Positions 46,500-58,107 of a stretch of DNA of 64,000 nt are shown here, piece after piece. The notes under the pieces are model-generated. The model was not told the origin of the DNA. It did no database searches and saw only the letters and a program-made list of their open reading frames with translations. Each line of letters starts with the position of its first letter. The first letter of the stretch is position 1. Made by a program: the position numbers and the translations under genes. Source of the DNA: Oxytricha trifallax (Eukaryota; Ciliophora; Spirotrichea; Sporadotrichida; Oxytrichidae); NCBI GenBank assembly GCA_000711775.1, contig ARYC01002458.1:16713-80712 (forward strand). Reading direction: 5' to 3'.

Positions 46500-47924
46500 A
46501 TGAGCGGTAACTTACTTAGAAAAGCGGCATTGCTTGGCATTAGCCAGCAAAAACTTTCTTTCATAAATTAAAAGAAAATTGAGACTTGCGATGCCTCTAC
46601 CTATTACGAACCTGAAATTTTCTAACTATAGGTATCAGACTTTGAATAGAAATTCAGTTGTTAAATAGAAATGCAGAACTAAGAAATTTAATGCGAAGTT
46701 CCAATGAAAATGGTTGAAGAGGAGGAAGAGAAAAAAGAAATTAAAGCATTACATTTATGTGAAGAGTGTGAGAAGAACTTCACTTATAAATCTGCTCTTA
46801 AGCGTCATATCTTAGAGTAGCATTCTAACAAGCCAAAGCTCTATCTTAAGCATGATAAGATAGATGGAAAATATTTTTGCCCTTATTGCAATAAGCAATA
46901 TAACCATTCAAGGGATTTAAAAGTTCACCTATAAAACCATCATGGCAAGAAGTTTGAAGTCATAGATCCTGAGACTGGTGAGGTCTTCCTTCAAAAAAGA
47001 AAGCCAAGAGACCCTTTAGAATCCTTGGAACAAAGAGTTAAGAAAGAAAATAAGCTTATTAAAGCAGTGAGAAACCTCCCAGCTTCTGAGATAGTGAAAA
47101 TCACTCTGAAGATACAAGCACTAAAGCTTCCAATTTTAAATGTAATTGACCTTAAAGATGTAAGGAAAGTTATCTTATACTTGAGGACAAGTTTGAGAAA
47201 AAGGTCATAACTGATAAGCAGTTCGCATACCAGATTTATCTATTCAACTACTTTAAATGCGATGACAAGTATCAAATGGAATTTGTCAATGAGTACTAAG
47301 CTCTTACTAAAGCGAGGGATAGACATTGCAGATTTATAATTAAGCTCGATGCAATACTGCTTGCTCAAGATTATGTTGCTTTTCGCCTACCACTATATTA
47401 AATGACATTAAGAGATTACATTTAAGATTAAAGGGTTCAAAAGTAGCTACCTCTTATTCTTACAGTTGCACACTTTAGGATTTGTTTATAGAGACTTGAA
47501 GCCTGAGAATTTAATGCTTGACTTTTCACCTCTCAGAGTAGTAATAATTGATTTCAATAGATCATAAATAGTTGAAGCTTCAGGACTTGGCAACGTTTAT
47601 GGTACTCCTGGATACTTTCCAGAAAGGGAGGACTGGAGAGATGGTGATATTAAGTGGGATGTATGGGCTCTAGCAGCAATTATTGCTGAATGCGATATGC
47701 AAAGAAATGATTACTATAGCTGTAAGAGAGAGAAAGATTCAAAGCAGATAATGCAGCACTATCTAGACTAGAATAAGATAAAAGGTAAAATGAAAGATAT
47801 GGCTGAGCAGATAATCTCAAGACCAAACCACATAGCAGAGCAAACAATAGAATAAATGATAAACTGGATAGGAGATATCAAATTTAGAAAATTAGCACAT
47901 GATGGCAAGGTATTATTTGAGTGA
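46500..47924 (+). pseudogene. TBE-C 57-kDa zinc-finger/kinase-like protein (frameshift)
   Basis: Starts MSGNLLRKAALLG at 46500. Two C2H2-like fingers are clear: CEECEKNFTYKSALKRHILE and CPYCNKQYNHSRDLKVHL. The kinase-like domain has GFVYRDLKPENLMLDF (catalytic Asp and Asn present, His of HRD is Tyr), VVIIDFNRS for DFG and YGTPGYFPE. A base change near 47165 shifts the frame (the DKFEKKVITDKQFAY segment is out of frame with the fingers), and a further break precedes the catalytic loop. Ends TGA 47922-47924. Confidence 0.8.
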
Positions 47925-48148
47925 ATAGTAAAAATAAAACCCCTCTAATACACACAACTATACTTTACATTTTAACATTAAACCTCTACATAAACCCTAT
48001 TAAAACCCTAATAAAGAATGCACTAATAGTCTACTTTTATCAATCAAAATCTCAATCAAACTACAGAAAGAGTTTTGGGGTTTTGATTGCATTTTGAGAA
48101 TTGTGTGGAAAAATCTTTCACCGACATATTCACTCCCTTAAATTGGTA

Positions 48149-48894
48149 TCTTAAACTAAGAATCAGAAACTAGAGACTATTTTTGATAAAAAATTAAAAT
48201 TAAATTGTTTATAAAGTATTGATAATACAAAGTCATTTTAACGTGAAACTTACTTTATTTTTTTTATTCAATTTACCCTTTTGATTAGATAATTTTTTCT
48301 AATTTATATTTTTAAATAATTATTAAGTATTTATTACAAATAAATGTGCTATAATTTTGCAAAATTATTGAAATCTTTATTAAATTTATATTTTCAACTT
48401 TTAGATTCAAATAAAAAGACTAATAGCTTATTCGATTATGATTATGATTATAATTATTTTTTGAATTAGTTTAAGACCGACTGTCAATATCCAAATGATT
48501 TTTTCAATAGCTTTTCTTAAAAGATTATAAAACCGGGTTCACTTATATTTACATATGACACAAGCAAACAATATCTGAGGATTCTTTTACGTATGTACTG
48601 GTAAAAATACAGGGGATATACTACCTGTGCGTGTATGACATTAAATAGCAGCACTTAATTCGACTTTGAAATCTAAATGGCGTTATGTATGAAATGACTC
48701 AAATTTAGAATGAAAAACAATTTTAGTATTATTTTTTAATAACTCATCTAACTATCTTATGTTTTAAATTATAAGATTTCTTAAGAATATAACCTCTAAT
48801 AATTTACTTTTTTGTATAATGTATAATAATTTATTTAAGTTATAATTTTAATTAATAAAAATTTATTTGATTCATAAATTAATGAATCCATATA
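48149..48894. other. AT-rich IES sequence
   Basis: No gene or clear repeat between the foldback and the next RNF213-like MDS. Confidence 0.5.
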
Positions 48895-49740
48895 AGTTAA
48901 AAATTGAGAATTAAGGAAAAGGTTAAAGAAATTTCACTTCAGGCATTAAGCATTATAGAATAAACCAATTATCAGATAACATTGTTTATAAAGTGCACCC
49001 TTTACCTGAAAGTACATTTTCATCTGTTTAAGATTATGGATCTTTGAATACTGAAGAATAAGATATATACATTAGCAAAATGATTAAAAGAATCAATGAT
49101 TTTACAATTTAAAAATATTCAGATAAGATTATAAAATTCATAAGTAAAATAGTTTAGACATCACACTTATTTATAAAATCAAATTGTTCTGTGTCCTCTG
49201 TTAGCTTAAGAGATGTTGATAGATTTATGAAGATTTACCAATATTTTTATGAAGATAACTATACTAAAGACTTTCCAGATTTAATAATAGATGAAGCTGA
49301 ACTTATGAAGAGAGTCCTCGTTCTAACTATTAGTATATGCTATAAACTTAGTCTTGGATCAATAGAACTTAGAAACAGATATGACAATAAAATTCTTAAA
49401 GTCTAAGTTGAAGGGTTATAATTAATACAAGATCAATTAGAAACATTTTTAGATGAAGAATAAAAAAGATACGTGAATAATATGGAAATACCACTTGGAA
49501 TTGGTAAAAATGATTCACTTAAAGAAAATGTTTTTGCTATAATAACCATGATTAGAAATAAAATACCACTTTTTATTACAGGAAAACCTGGTACTTCAAA
49601 AACTTTAGCCATGAATCTTGTCATGAAATCTATGAAAGGAAAGCATTCTTGTAATGAGTTTTTCAGAAAGTTTCCTGCAGTTCAAGTTGTAAATTATCAA
49701 GGCTCTATCTAATCAACTTCTTCAGGAATCAGTAAAAATA
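48895..49740 (+). CDS. RNF213: MDS of RNF213-like gene: linker and Walker A of second active AAA unit
   Basis: About 280 codons are open in the ciliate code. SDNIVYKVHPLPESTFSS and VSLRDVDRFMKIYQYFYED match the family's 'VYRVhpLPpSl' and 'VSLRDVERcvkVfrWF' segments. Then KENVFAIITMIRNKIPLFIT leads into Walker A GKPGTSKTLAMNLVM, followed by FFRKFPAVQVVNYQGSIQST. This is the start of AAA unit 4, with the family's unusual GKPGxSK P-loop. The coding frame stops making sense after SSGIS near 49735. TBE-A begins 37 bases later, and the Walker B half of the same unit is at 58.1 kb. Confidence 0.92.
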
Positions 49741-49852
49741 AAAAAAAAATTATAAGTTTCTTATAATGAATCAAAACCCCAAAACCCCTTAATGAGGTTT
49801 ATAAGTGCTTTGATTTGTAGGGAATTTGTTAGGGGTTGGGGTTATTTATTAA

Positions 49853-50916
49853 ATGCGAGACTAAAATTACAAGCTTTTGGGGTCTATTTATGATGAAGAA
49901 TATATAGATTTAGTGTTTAAACTGAGTTATGGATGTGATATGTATAGTGAATAAGTCAAACCAATACTGAACTATAAGTCTATTGCACTGCTCTTAAAGC
50001 GTAGTCCACCAACTTTTAGCTCTCACTGCTTGAAAGCTGTATAAATAAAGCAATAATAGCTGAATTCTTATCCTAAAATGAAGTCAAAGTTTCTATAGAA
50101 GCATATTGACTATCTTATTAATGAAAAAACTTTGAAGTATTGGACTCACTTCTCTCTCGACTAACGAGCTATTATGTTTCACGGCCAGTTCCTTGAGTTG
50201 AAGATCTCTGCATAATCTGTTGCAAACATTTATAAGCGAAACGTTATCTCTTACAAAGGTGTAAATCGTATCAAGAGAGTAATAGATTTCACTCTGCCAT
50301 TTTACAACAACAACTTAAATTATATTTATAATTAAATGCAGAGAGCCTAATAGAATAATATTAAGTTTATTCATGCTGACGAGGCTGTGTTTACATTCAA
50401 CACTTTCATCTAGAAGTCTTGGTATAAGAGGCATAGCAACATAGAAGTATATGACTAGAAAGTCAAGGTATAAACAATGGCAATTCTTGGAGGTATTAGC
50501 GAGGATGCTGGTTTAGAAACTTATGTTATTCATCCTCGCTCTATTAAGACAGAGCAGTATATTAAGTTCTTAGAGCAGCTGAGAGAGAAGTACCCTGAAT
50601 AAGAGATTATACTATTCGTTGATAATCTTTCTGTTCATAAGACTAAAGAAACAAGGAAGAGTTATGAACAACTTAGAATAACGCCAGTGTTCAACGTACC
50701 TTACAGTCCATAGTTTAATGGAATTGAGTTCTACTGGGGTATATTAAAGGTCATTACAAGAAACTGCTGCTATACCACTTGATGCATGACCTACCTATCG
50801 ATACAGTAGACTTTATTAAAAGTTCAGCTAAGAGAGTAGATAATTAGTTGGCATAAAAGTGTGCTAAAGAAGGGAGAGTGAATGTATATAAATAAGTTTT
50901 GTAGTTAAGTTAATGA
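49853..50916 (+). pseudogene. TBE-A transposase (late frameshift)
   Basis: The frame is open from ATG 49853 (MRDQNYKLLGSIYDEEYIDL) through the first catalytic Asp (FIHADEAVF), the second (LFVDNLSVHKTKE) and Glu (FNGIEFYWG). One A is then missing in GGTATATTAAAGGTCATTAC compared with the K-G-H-Y-K reading of other copies, so the last 60 or so codons are out of frame. Natural end TGA 50914-50916. All three catalytic residues are present, which makes this the least damaged transposase core here together with TBE-B. The TBE-A transposase is of a different subfamily from B, C and D. Confidence 0.85.
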
Positions 50917-50925
50917 ATATATAAG

Positions 50926-51712
50926 TCACATTTAAAATTCTTTAGAGGGAGCTGGCTTCTCTTTCTTTTCTTCTACTTCTTGCTTCCCTCCTCCTAAGTT
51001 TCTTCTCTTGCTGCCAGCTCCAGCATCTATATTCATTGACTCTGGAGGCTAAATATTTGAATAAAGTCTCTTGCTAACTTCATACTTTGTCTGCGACTTT
51101 CGCTCTCTGTGAAGCTTGCTCTATTCCTTCATCAAGAAGATGCCAGTACCAGATTTTACTAAAGAGTTAAGCTTGAAATCTTACTGAAATGTAAGGGTGC
51201 TTCTGCAGCTCTGATAATCAGCTCTCACTTATCTTGACCCCTTGTTTGTCCTTATCTTCTGAAGAGATGTAGTACCTTTTCTTATGAGATTCTTGGATAG
51301 TTTCTTTCAAGTAATCACCTTTGATTGTTGCAAGTATGTTAAAGAAATAGTGTCTTTCAGGTAGTTTATTTGACAACTGCTTCTTAGTAGGTAGGTACAG
51401 CGAAACCTCTGGGTCGTTCATAGCATCATCATATAAGTTAGTCACTGAAATCTTCGGAAAGTTTGGAATCTCTGCAAACTTTACATCTTAAGTTTTCAAT
51501 GCTTTCTTCTCTTCGTAGAGTATCGCTCTTAGAATTGAAATTTTATTACCTTCCATCATTGGGAGGAACAAACCAACTACATAATAAAGATAAGCCACTA
51601 TGAGTTCATTACCTTGCTGCACCAGGTAGCGGTGCAAATCCTCCTTGCTTCTAAATCTTTGAATCAATTCTTGTGCTTGCACTCTTTTCATTGCATCATT
51701 CATTGACTCCAT
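50926..51712 (-). pseudogene. TBE-A 22-kDa protein (intron 51577-51612; TGA inside)
   Basis: Starts MESMNDAMKRVQAQELIQRF at 51712. A 36-nt intron (51577-51612, GTAATG…TATGTAG) joins LVQQ to VGLFLP. Then TNLYDDAMNDPEVSLYLPTK, KLPERHYFF and HKKRYYISS follow. The family position after KISES is a TGA here, where TBE-E has a Gln codon, and the second intron junction has lost a base. So the C-terminal third (basic, ERKSQTKYEVSKR) would not be made. Product unknown. Confidence 0.85.
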
Positions 51713-51914
51713 CTTGTTTACAGTTCTTAGAAATGATATTCAAATTTAAGTTTATTGATTTCAATTATAAACTTCTGTAAAAATTACTATTAAATATGGG
51801 CATACTATAGGAGGACAACCTCTAAGAAGGATATGGAGAAGGTATTAAGAACTGGTTTCAAACTTGAGAGATTGATAAATTTCTACTTTTATAGTTCCAT
51901 ATATTTAAATTTAA

Positions 51915-52055
51915 ATTGGTAGGTACTTAATTAGGAGCATTAATTAAAGCTAGTACTTAATTAGGAGCACCCTAAATTATATCATAAAATCACAAAATAC
52001 CTCCTAAAGCAGTACGTACTTAATTAGGTGCACCTCCTAAATCGGTACGTGCTGT
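51915..52055. promoter_or_regulatory. TBE-A divergent intergenic repeat array
   Basis: Three to four copies of GTACTTAATTAGGAGCACC-like words, one with CAGTACGTACTTAATTAGGT. Subfamily-specific version of the array between the 22-kDa and 57-kDa genes. Confidence 0.55.
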
Positions 52056-53765
52056 AATCAACTTATTATTGATAGTAAAAATGTTTACTTTCTCACGCAT
52101 ATTTAGAGCTGGTTCGTCTCTTAGTGCTCATTTTTCTTGGCTAATACTCTAAAAAAACCTCCCTACAAACTTATAGGGTTGCAAAGCTCTCTTATGAGCT
52201 CTGAGTTATAGATGCAGTTTTATAATTTTAAATTCAAATTTAAATATGAGTGCTAACATTTTAAGAAAAACAACAGCACTTCCATCAAACTAAATGAGAC
52301 TTACCTTTGGCGTCAATAAAAAGTGTGATAGCTGTGAGATGAACTCTCAAAAGGAACTACCAGAGCTATCACTTGAGGTCTCTGTTATTAAAATAGAAAT
52401 TAATAATAGAAAATAAATGGCAAACAAGTGTGTGGGAGACAGAGAGGAGGAGAAAGGTATTAATGAAATTCCTATACAAACTGAAGAAGTTGAAGTCTAT
52501 TTTTGTGAGTTATGTGAGAGAGATTTTGCTCATAAATCAAGCTGGTTCAGACATATGAAGGAGCATAGAGAAGTCAAGCCCACTGTCTACTTAAAGCATA
52601 ATAAAATAGATGGAAAGTATGACTGCTTTGAGTGGCATAAGCAATAATCTCATACAAGAGACTTGAAGAAGCATCTATTAAAAGCTCACAAGAAAGATAT
52701 AGAAATTGAGAATCATGAAGTTGAGCTGAAGCTTCTCAACAAAAGAAAAGCGAGGGAATATTCTAAGGTCGTAGTGCCTGAACAAGCTAGAGAGTTAGAG
52801 TACGTTAAGAAGGCATGCAACCAACTGACGTCTGAAATAACAAAAATTATTATCAAGATTCAATATAAAAAGATTCCTGTTCTAGCCTAAATTTACCTTG
52901 ACACTTCACTTCAAAGCAACGTTATATTAGAAGACTCCTTTGATAAGAAAGTTATCAATGATCATCAATACGCATACAAGGTGTATCCCTTCAACTATCT
53001 CTTAAGTGATGATAAATATTAGATGGAGTTTACAAATGAGTATCAAGTACTTCAAGCAAAGTTTAAAGAGTGTAGTTACTTAATCAAGCTAGATGCTGTT
53101 CTCCTTGCCAAGGATCATGTTGCTTTCAGACTTCCACTCTATGAAATTACCCTTAGAGATTTCATAACAGATCAAAGGAATCATAAGTAACTTGGATAAA
53201 TAGCAACTCAGACCGTATAGTATTAAAGAGCTACATAAGTTAGGCTTTATTCATTGAGATTTTAAGCCTGAGAATATTATGATAAACTTCTCACCTGTAA
53301 GAGTAGCAATTATTGACTTCAACAGAGCATTAAGAGTAGAAGTGTCAAGGCTTGGAAGTGTTATGGGAACTGCATGCTATGATCCAGAAAGAGATGACTG
53401 GGGAGATGGAGATTTTCAATGGGATTTGTGGGCAATGGCAGCAATAATAATAGAGTGCGATATGCCTCACAACGATTACTACTCAACAAGGTGTGAAAAG
53501 GATGCGAAGCAAAGAATAAAGCAATTTATAGATAAAAACAGAGTATCTCTTTCAATGAAATAGATGGCAGAGTAAGTTATTATCAAGCCAAATCCACGAT
53601 CAGACATATCAATTGAAAAGATAGAATCAAAACCCCAAAACCCTTTCAGTAGTTTGATTGAGTTTTTGATTGATAAAAGTAGACTATTAAGGCATACTTT
53701 ATTAGGATTTTTATAGGGTTTATGTAGGGGTTTAATGTTTAAATATTAGTATTTTAAGTGAGTAT

Positions 53766-54815
53766 ATGCGAGGTTTGGGGTCAGTTTATGACAGTGAGTA
53801 TATAGATTTATTGTTTAAGTTGCGTTATGGATGTGATTAATATGGTGATCAACTCAGACCTATTCTTAATTATACATCAATAGCAAGGCTACTTCATAAA
53901 TCTCCTGCAACTTTGAGGTTTCACTGTCTATTAGCATTGAATTTAAAGAGATAGCAGCTTAATTCTAAGCCTAAAAGACCTCGAAAATTTTAGCAGCATC
54001 ATATTGACTATCTTATTAATGATAAGACTCTTAAATACTGGGCTCACTTCTCTCTGGCCTAGAGAGCTGTGATGTTTCATCTTCAATTTCCTGAGCTTCA
54101 CATCTCTGCTTAATCGATAGCTAACATATATAAAAAGAACGGAATATCTTACAAGACAGTCAATCGCATTAAGAGAGTGATTGATTTTAATGTTCCATTT
54201 TATAAGGATAATTTAAATTTTATATTCGATTAAATTCAGAGGTCTTAAGAGCATAATATAAATTTATACACACTGATGAAGCTATATTTACATTCAATAC
54301 ATTTATATCAAGATCTTGGTTCAAGAGGTATAGTAATAAAGAAGTTTATGACTAAAAGGTTAAGATATAAACTCATGCAATCCTTGGTAGAATCAGTGAA
54401 GATAGTGGCCTCGAGACTTATGTTATCCACCCTCGCTCTATAAAGACTGAATAATATATTAAGTTCTTGCAATAACTCAGAGATAAGTACGCTGACTAAG
54501 AGATTATTCTGTTTGTAGATAACTTATCTGTCCATAAAACTAAAGACACAAGGAAGGAATATGAACGGCTAAACATAACACCTGTATTTAATGTTCCTTA
54601 CAGCCCTTAGTTCAATGGAATTGAATTATATTGGGGGGTTATTGAAAGGCCACTACAAGAAAATCCTACTCTATCACTTGATGCATGACTTGAAGATAGA
54701 TACAGTCGATTTTATAAAGAGTGCTGCAAAGAGAGTCAGCGATGATAAAGCTAAAGTATGCACAAGAGAAGGTAAATTTTGTGTTTATAAATAAGTTTTA
54801 GATTTAAACGAATGA
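53766..54815 (+). pseudogene. TBE-B transposase (frameshift at G-run only)
   Basis: From ATG 53766 (MRGLGSVYDSEYIDLLFKLR) the frame is open through the three catalytic positions (HTDEA-type first Asp; LFVDNLSVHKTKD; FNGIELYWG). Then a six-G run, against five in TBE-D, shifts the C-terminal 70 codons (LLKGHYKKILLYHLMHDLKI) out of frame. Ends TGA 54813-54815. The same extra G is found in TBE-C. Confidence 0.85.
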
Positions 54816-54821
54816 ATAAGT

Positions 54822-55613
54822 TCACATATTAAATTTTCCCGTAAAGGAATTTGGCTTCTCTTTCTTTTCTTCCTCTTAAGGCTTGCTTGGGCCTATGTTT
54901 CTTCTCTTAGTGCCAGCTCCCGCATCTATGTTCATCTCTTCTGGCTTTTATAAATCTTTGAAGAGTCTCTTACTCAATTCATGTTTTACTTGAGACTTTC
55001 TCTCTCTGTTTAATTTGCTGCGCTCTTTCATCAAGTATATAGCAGTACCAGGTTTTTCTATAAAGTTAGAAGACTTAGCTTACTTGAGATGAAAGGATGC
55101 TTTTGCAGTTCATACAGGCAGGTGTCGCTGATTTTAATACCTTGCTTCTCTTTTTCTTCAGGAGAGATGCTGTATCGTTTCTTATGTTCTTCTTAAATAA
55201 CTTCATTTAAGCACTCAGGTTTCAGAGTTCCAAGAACACCAAAGAAGAAGTTTCTCTCTGGCAACTTATTAGAGAGCTGTAGCTTTGATGGAAGGTAGAT
55301 AGCTACGTCTTGATCACTCATAGCATCGTCATATAGGTTTGTCGCTGATATTTCAGGGTAGTTAGGTATCTCTATCATCCTAATTTCATTAGACTTAAAA
55401 AGCCTTTTTCTCTTCACTCAGTAAGGCTTTTAAGAATGAGATTTTAGTTCCCTCCTAAGTTGGCAAGAACAATCCAACTATAATGGATTTATTAATCTTA
55501 CTTAAGAACTTACCTTGCTATACCAAATAACTATAAAGGTCCTCTTTACTTCGAAATTTTCCTATTAAATCTTGAGATTAAATTCTCTTCATTGCATCAT
55601 TCATAGACTCCAT
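54822..55613 (-). pseudogene. TBE-B 22-kDa protein (frameshift in T-run)
   Basis: Starts MESMNDAMKRI at 55613. The 36-nt intron position is conserved. An extra T in KKAF-coding GGCTTTTTAAG shifts the frame ahead of SNEIRMIEIPNYPEISATNL. The C-terminal part, with the 26-nt intron (CTAAC before TTTATAG), is otherwise complete: EKPGTAIYLMKERSKLNRER … KRRNIGPSKPQEEEKK. It ends just 7 bases from the transposase stop, tail to tail. Confidence 0.85.
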
Positions 55614-55809
55614 CTTGCTTCCTCTTTCTAGAAATGTTAATGAAATTTAAAATTATGGATATCCATTCTAAGTTTATTAAAATCTTACTACTAAATAGGG
55701 ATGACCTACTGGAGGTCAACCTTGAAAAGATATGAGGAGAAGCATTGAAAAACTTGCTCCAAGTTTCACAGATTGATTTCCATTTTTATCAAACTTTCTC
55801 CAATAAATT

Positions 55810-55995
55810 GCTCCTAATAATGTTTAATTATTTTAGGAGGTCCTCCAAATTAAGTTCAAACTTTATTAGGAGTTAAATTTTAAGGTTAAAACTTAATTAG
55901 GAGCATATTAAATAAAAAAATATTTAATAACTTTACCTCGAAATTAAGTTTAAACTTGATTTGGAGGACCTCCTAGAGAAACAAAACTTCATTAG
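55810..55995. promoter_or_regulatory. TBE-B divergent intergenic repeat array
   Basis: TTTAGGAGGTCCTCCAAATT, AAACTTTATTAGGAG, TTGGAGGACCTCCTAG and related words in both orientations. Nearly identical to the TBE-D array. Confidence 0.55.
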
Positions 55996-56180
55996 GAGTA
56001 TTTTAATTTACTAAAATGTTTAAAATTCTCATAAAATATGTCAACTTAGAGTCTTTTATGGTTAGTTTAGATTTTCTTACCTCTCAGCAAAGAATCTACC
56101 AGAGTGTCTTATACTCGACTACTATAGTTTATCTAGGTAGATTTTATCATTATTATAATAAAATATATCAGCAAACTAAA

Positions 56181-57628
56181 ATGAGCGCTAACCTGTTAAG
56201 AAGAGCGGCATTACTCGGATCAAGCCAATAAAAGTTATCATTCCAGCAACCAAAAAAAGTAGAGACCAAAGACGCTTGTACTCAGTGGGAGCCTACTTAT
56301 GACAACTTTGACCAGACTAGCTTTGAGATTTAAATACAAGTTAAGTAGGAGGTTAACAAAGAAGCTGTGCAAACTGAGGAGGAGGTAAAACAACCCGCCA
56401 TAGAGCATTAATAAATACCAACCAAAGTTGACTATTAATGCAAAGAATGCAATAAAGTTTTCCCCTACAAGTCAACTTATAAGAGACACTTGAGAGATAT
56501 ACACAACAATATGCCAAGGTTATATCTCAAGCATTAAAAGAAAGATGGGAAGTATGTCTGTGAGTTCTGTGAGAAGCCATATTCTCATACTAGAGACCTC
56601 AAAGTGCACCTAAAGAAAAGAACAATTAAAATTTTGTCTTTATTCATGAACCCACAGGGAATAGATTCCTATAAAAAAGAAGATCAAGAAACCCAGTGGA
56701 GTCCTTAGAGTTGAAGTCTAGAAGTAAGTTAAAATGAAGAAACAGTCAAGAACTTTCCAGTCTCTGAGATCAATAAAATCATGGTTAAAATAGAGGCAAT
56801 GAAGATTCCCATATTAAAAATCATTGACTTAGATTCTTGCCTAGAAAGCTACCTCACTCTTGAAGATAAAATAGAGAAAAGAGTCATTACTCATGACTAA
56901 TATGCCTACAAGATATATCCTTTCAATTACTCCCTTGCTGATGACAAGTTCAAAATGGAATTTACAAATGAGTATAATGCTCTTTAAAAGGCAAAGTTAA
57001 ATGAGTGCAGGCATATCATCTAGCTTGATGCTATTTTTGGTAAAGATCATGTAGCCTTCAGGCTTCCATGACTAGAAATGACTAACAGAGAATTCTTATC
57101 TGACAATAGATGTCAGAGATAAATTAGCTAGATAGTATAGCAGATAGTTGAGGGGAATGAAGAGCTTCACAAGCTAGGTTATGTTCATAGAGACTTAAAG
57201 CCAAAGAACATCATGATGAACTTTCACCCTCTTAGAGTTTATATAATTGACTTCAACAGAGCTCAAAGAGTACAAGCCTCTGCATAAGGAAATGTATACC
57301 ACACTCCTGGATATTTCCCAGAGAGAGAGAGGATTGGAGAGATGGAGACACTTAATGGGATATCTGGGCTCTAGCAGTAATAATAATAGAGAGCGACTTG
57401 CCAAGAAACGATTACTTTAGCTGCAGAGGTGAGAGAGATTCTAAGCAGAGAATCAAGCAATATCTAGATAAAAATAAAATTAATGGAGGTCTCAGAGAAC
57501 TTGCATACTCAACTATTATCAATCCAAGCTAAGAGAATTAACAAACTATAGAAATAATCAAACATCAACTTAGAAAGATAAAATTCAGAAGAGAACTGCC
57601 TTATGACTCTAAACTTATGTTTGTGTGA
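56181..57628 (+). pseudogene. TBE-B 57-kDa zinc-finger/kinase-like protein (2-nt insertion)
   Basis: Starts MSANLLRRAALLGSSQQK. Two C2H2-like fingers (CKECNKVFPYKSTYKRHLRD, then CEFCEKPYSHTRDLKVHL). The kinase-like domain has GYVHRDLKPKNIMMNF, a proper HRD motif but Asn-preceding residue K, then YIIDFNRAQRV and HTPGYFPE. A GA-repeat expansion right after PERE shifts the frame of the last 100 codons. Ends TGA 57626-57628. Confidence 0.8.
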
Positions 57629-58107
57629 AATATTTTCAAAACTCGCTTGTTATACTCGCTTAAATTACTAATATTTAAACATAAAACCCCTACATAAACT
57701 CTATTAAAACCCAAATAAAGTATTCCTTAATAGTATACTTTTATCAATCAAAAACTCAATCAAACTACTGAAAGGGTTTTGGGGTTTTGAATAGTGGTTG
57801 AGTAAAATAAAGTTCAGACCTCTCCCACATGATCCAAAAATGCATTTTGAGTTTTTAAATAAAATACATTTATTCACATTAAAACCTATAAATAACCCCA
57901 ACCCCTAACAAATTCCTTACAAATCAAGGCACTTATAAACCTCATTAAGGGGTTTTGGGGTTTTGAATGCCTATTATTAAATATAAAAGAATAGCAAAAA
58001 AAGTATAAATTATAATTCATAAAAATTATTACATCTTATAACTATTTTAAACAAAAAGAATTTTTTTTGTTGACTTTTTTACTTATAATAACTTTTTTAA
58101 ATTAATT

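Larger units (their letters stand above)
43949..48085. mobile_element. TBE-C: telomere-bearing element inserted in a foldback arm
   Basis: Ends are CAAAACCCCCAAAACCCTTT and the inverse GAAAGAGTTTTGGGGTTTTG, flanked by exact ATT duplications at 43946-43948 and 48086-48088. The order is transposase (plus), 22-kDa (minus), 57-kDa (plus). Subfamily as TBE-B and D. Confidence 0.95.
43401..48148. mobile_element. Foldback element interrupted by TBE-C
   Basis: Left arm 43401-43700 (TTAAGGGTATAAGTTGGTTA, AGATTTTTCCACAAAAATCC, TATCAATCTATGATCAATTT) is mirrored by about 43720-43945, and the mirror is then continued beyond TBE-C at 48089-48148 (GTGTGGAAAAATCTTTCACC, CACTCCCTTAAATTGGTATC). Removing TBE-C restores one palindrome of about 600 bp. 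A run of ten C lies inside the left arm (near 43514). No gene belongs to the foldback. Confidence 0.85.
53628..57789. mobile_element. TBE-B: telomere-bearing element nested in TBE-A
   Basis: Ends are CAAAACCCCAAAACCCTTTC and GAAAGGGTTTTGGGGTTTTG, with AAT duplications at 53625-53627 and 57790-57792. 4162 bp, with transposase (plus), 22-kDa (minus), 57-kDa (plus). Of the C/D subfamily, while its host TBE-A belongs to the E/F subfamily. Confidence 0.95.
52246..57832 (+). pseudogene. TBE-A 57-kDa zinc-finger/kinase-like gene split by TBE-B
   Basis: Starts MSANILRKTTALPSN at 52246 and stays open in the ciliate code through a C2H2 finger (CELCERDFAHKSSWFRHMKE) and a second finger whose second Cys is Trp (YDCFEWHKQ). 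A kinase-like domain follows: INFSPVRVAIIDFNRALRVE, ACYDPERDDWGDGDFQWDLW, with the HRD-type loop reading IHSDFKPENIM. TBE-B is inserted at 53628. The last codons (RIVVEQNKVQTSPT, TGA 57830-57832) lie beyond it. A frame change near 53200 precedes the catalytic loop. Before insertion the product would have been about 475 residues. Confidence 0.8.
49772..57965. mobile_element. TBE-A: telomere-bearing element containing nested TBE-B
   Basis: Ends are CAAAACCCCAAAACCCCTTA and TAAGGGGTTTTGGGGTTTTG, with AAT duplications at 49769-49771 and 57966-57968. Transposase (plus), 22-kDa (minus), 57-kDa (plus). TBE-B lies inside the 57-kDa gene. Without TBE-B the element would be about 4.03 kb. It splits the second active AAA unit of the RNF213-like gene. 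Confidence 0.95.

Noticed and set aside
26938-57965. CAAAACCCCAAAACCCC tracts as chromosome ends or breakage sites
   Set aside because: They are always paired in inverted orientation around three TBE genes with ANT duplications, so they are transposon ends.
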